This document shows positions 14,233-15,679 of a DNA stretch of 15,679 nt, in pieces. Numbering within the stretch: position 1 is the stretch's first letter; each line of letters starts with the position of its first letter. This DNA comes from an uncultured Collinsella sp. (GTDB lineage Bacteria; Actinomycetota; Coriobacteriia; Coriobacteriales; Coriobacteriaceae). Where the stretch lies: assembly GCA_937981515.1 (NCBI GenBank), contig CALJNY010000276.1, positions 1 through 15,679 of the forward strand, in the 5' to 3' direction. The notes beneath the pieces are model-generated. The model was not told where the DNA came from. It worked only from the letters and a program-made list of their open reading frames with translations, and made no database searches. The position numbers and the translations under genes were made by a program.

Positions 14233-14404
14233 TCTAATACTTTTCCGCGAAGTGAACGTCTGTTTTTAGACCCCTGAAGCATCAGCATTTTTCAACGGCA
14301 TAAACGCAGGATTCTGGCATTAAAACCGCAGGAAACGGCGCACTCAAAGTGTCGATGTTTCGGGGGTCCGATTTCACTCGTTCACTTCGCGGAAAAGTAT
14401 TAGA
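14233..14404. repeat. 172-bp palindromic element with perfect 26-bp inverted ends (MITE-like)
   Basis: Positions 14233-14258 (TCTAATACTTTTCCGCGAAG...) and 14379-14404 are perfect complements over 26 bp. Weaker symmetry continues inward about the same centre: GACCCC at 14269-14274 with GGGGTC at 14363-14368, then GAA.CATC blocks. The middle has two direct copies of GGCAT..AAAC.GCAGGA, at 14297-14311 and 14316-14333. No ORF or clear target duplication is present. It looks like a non-autonomous mobile element or a large REP/BIME-type palindrome. Confidence 0.75.
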
Positions 14405-14528
14405 TCCCGCTGTCGGCCGCCCCAAAGACCTGTCCTTCCCTTCCCCACGCCACGCATAACCGGCCGTCCCCTTGCCTGCACGCCCCGCGTCACGCGCTTC
14501 GCACCCAAAAACTCATCCAACATTAATC

Positions 14529-14556
14529 TTGGCTCAAGAATCGCTTAATCTATAAC
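14529..14556 (+). promoter_or_regulatory. Promoter of the DUF4342-response regulator operon
   Basis: TTGGCT (14529-14534) and TATAAC (14551-14556, 5 of 6 to consensus) are spaced 16 nt. A second TATAGA lies at 14563-14568. Either would give a leader of about 100-110 nt. Confidence 0.5.
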
Positions 14557-14674
14557 CTGCACTATAGAGTTCGACCAAGGGCGGGTCGGCACCGCGCAAC
14601 GCAGACCGCCGAACGCAACGCTCGCGCCCGGGCAGATCGCCCGGCGTCGCGCCCATCGAACGAAAGGACAGGTC

Positions 14675-15217
14675 ATGGACGACCTCGAAAAAGTTGAAAT
14701 CATCCGCACCAAGTGCAACGTGAGCTACACCGATGCCAAGGCCGCGCTCGACGCCGCCGACGGCAACGTTCTGGATGCCATCATTTGGCTCGAGTCGCAG
14801 GGCAAGACCCAGACCACGTCGGCGCACGCCGCCACCGAGTCCGAGCCGGTCGACGAGCCCTCGGCCGAGATGGTCGCCGCGCAGGCCGCCTACGAAAAGT
14901 CGAGCGAAAAGACCGACTTCTCCAAGAAGATGGACAGCGTGTGGGAGTACCTCAAAAAGCTCTTCCGCCTGAGCCTGGACACCAAGTTTATCGCCACGCG
15001 CCGCGATGCGATAATCCTCAACATTCCCATCCTGATCCCCATCGTCGCCCTGTTTGCCTGGGGCGCCACGATTTGGCTGATGCTGCTTGGCCTGTTCTTT
15101 GGCATGCGCTACCGCATCGATAGCGACGGCGACGTACCTGGCAGCATCAACAACCTGATGGATCACGCCGCCGACGCCGCGGACGGCATCAAGCAAAATC
15201 TGAACGACGACAAGTAA
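14675..15217 (+). CDS. UBA-like / DUF4342 membrane protein
   Basis: A 180-aa protein. Residues 3-42 (LEKVEIIRTKCNVSYTDA, then ALDAADGNVLDAIIWLE) form a UBA/TS-N-like three-helix domain of the kind found in elongation factor Ts. An acidic, Ala-rich linker follows (43-82). Residues about 85-150 match the DUF4342 pattern (LKKLFRLSLDTKFIATRRDA, then IILNIPILIPIVALF), with a hydrophobic span at 116-144 that should cross the membrane. The tail (151-180) is acidic and polar. Function is not established for the family. AAAGGACAGGTC precedes the ATG. The next gene, an OmpR-type response regulator, starts 18 nt after the stop, so the two are cotranscribed and the protein may be linked to that signalling pathway. 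Confidence 0.8.
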   Translation: MDDLEKVEIIRTKCNVSYTDAKAALDAADGNVLDAIIWLESQGKTQTTSAHAATESEPVDEPSAEMVAAQAAYEKSSEKTDFSKKMDSVWEYLKKLFRLSLDTKFIATRRDAIILNIPILIPIVALFAWGATIWLMLLGLFFGMRYRIDSDGDVPGSINNLMDHAADAADGIKQNLNDDK

Positions 15218-15235
15218 TCGCAGACGGGGGCACGC

Positions 15236-15679
15236 ATGGCACGGATCCTGATCGTAGAGGACGAGGAGAAAATCGCCCGCTTTGTGACGCTCGAGCTGGA
15301 GCACGAGGGCTACCAGGTGGAGCACGCCGCCGACGGCCGTACCGCCGTGGACCTGGCACTGGAGCACGACTACGATCTGATCCTGCTCGATGTATTGCTG
15401 CCGCAGCTCAACGGCATGGAGGTCCTGCGGCGTGTCCGCAAGCACAAGGATGTGCCGGTGATTATGGTCACCGCGCGCGATGCCGTGATGGACAAGGTGG
15501 CAGGGCTCGATGCCGGCGCCGACGATTACCTGACCAAGCCGTTTGCCATTGAGGAGCTGTTCGCACGGATCCGTGTGGCGCTGAAGCGCTCGGAGGCCGT
15601 GCGGGCGGCTTCGGGCGTTGGCGGCGTCGGTGCCGGGACTGGCGTAGCGAGCGGCACGGCCGCCGGTATCGCCACAATG
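15236..15679 (+). CDS. Response regulator, OmpR/PhoB type (partial, C-terminus beyond window)
   Basis: 148 codons from ATG 15236 to the right edge, with GGGGG 5 nt ahead of the start. Residues 1-121 are a complete receiver domain: ILIVEDEEK (4-12, D9), D52 as phosphoacceptor in ILLDVLLPQLNG, T79 in IMVTARD, and K101 in DDYLTKPFAIEEL. The DDYLTKPF and 'ARIRVALKR' end are typical of OmpR/PhoB regulators, which go on to a winged-helix DNA-binding domain outside this window. A Gly/Ala/Val-rich linker (123-147) is longer and simpler than usual between the two domains. A sensor kinase gene is likely to follow. Neighbouring DUF4342 gene is probably in the same operon. Confidence 0.93.
   Translation, partial: MARILIVEDEEKIARFVTLELEHEGYQVEHAADGRTAVDLALEHDYDLILLDVLLPQLNGMEVLRRVRKHKDVPVIMVTARDAVMDKVAGLDAGADDYLTKPFAIEELFARIRVALKRSEAVRAASGVGGVGAGTGVASGTAAGIATM

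Larger units (their letters stand above)
14069..14674. other. 606-nt gene-free region before the DUF4342 gene
   Basis: Between divergent genes. It holds the upstream region of the small membrane protein operon (14069-14232, no clear promoter seen), the 172-bp palindromic element (14233-14404), a C-rich stretch with nothing recognised (14405-14528), a promoter (14529-14556) and a leader of about 110 nt before the DUF4342 gene. That leader includes a CCGGGC/GCCCGG hairpin at 14628-14644. Confidence 0.6.

Noticed and set aside
14534..15445. 303-codon open frame on the minus strand
   Set aside because: Antisense to the DUF4342 protein and the receiver domain, both with clear family sequence and ribosome sites; it also runs through their promoter.

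Overview
The window is a stretch of a high-GC chromosome with short gaps, ATGA-type overlaps and clear AGGAGG-like ribosome sites. Gene content (PucR-controlled amino-acid genes, stand-alone purH, a DUF4342 gene beside an OmpR-type regulator, a DUF2207 membrane protein, a fused IS3-type transposase) points to Actinomycetota, most likely class Coriobacteriia and perhaps Collinsella. The taxonomy is an inference from gene style; no rRNA or tRNA gene is present to fix it.

Layout. 1-170 is the N-terminus of a response regulator reading off the left edge. 341-2530 is a two-gene minus-strand operon (ornithine cyclodeaminase-family enzyme, then a PLP aminotransferase) closed by a rho-independent terminator; a PucR-type activator gene is divergent from it at 2745-3926. 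3945-4679 is a divergent class-IV aminotransferase-like protein, separated by a strong terminator from purH (4761-6368). A GNAT acetyltransferase is divergent from purH at 6646-7287. 7370-8928 is a complete IS3-family insertion sequence with one intact 475-aa transposase. 8943-10886 is a large DUF2207 membrane protein with a signal peptide and a glycine-rich tail. 10887-11401 is a gene-free region holding a dispersed palindromic repeat, a structured 65-nt stem-loop and a terminator-like hairpin. 11402-12412 is glutamyl-Q tRNA(Asp) synthetase, apparently read from a leaderless mRNA. It converges on a minus-strand operon of a small two-helix membrane protein and two overlapping metallophosphoesterases (14068-12428). 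14069-14674 is gene-free and carries a 172-bp element with perfect 26-bp inverted ends. The window closes with a UBA/DUF4342 protein followed 18 nt later by an OmpR-type response regulator that runs off the right edge.

How the genes work together. The PucR, OCD-family and aminotransferase genes form one regulated amino/keto-acid module. The two phosphoesterases and the small membrane protein form a second operon. The DUF4342 gene and the response regulator (probably with a kinase beyond the edge) form a third. purH and gluQ are housekeeping genes. The most unusual material is non-coding: the 172-bp palindromic element, two diverged copies of a REP-like dyad, the structured intergenic region before gluQ, and an IS with unequal ends lying inside the loop of a chromosomal inverted repeat.
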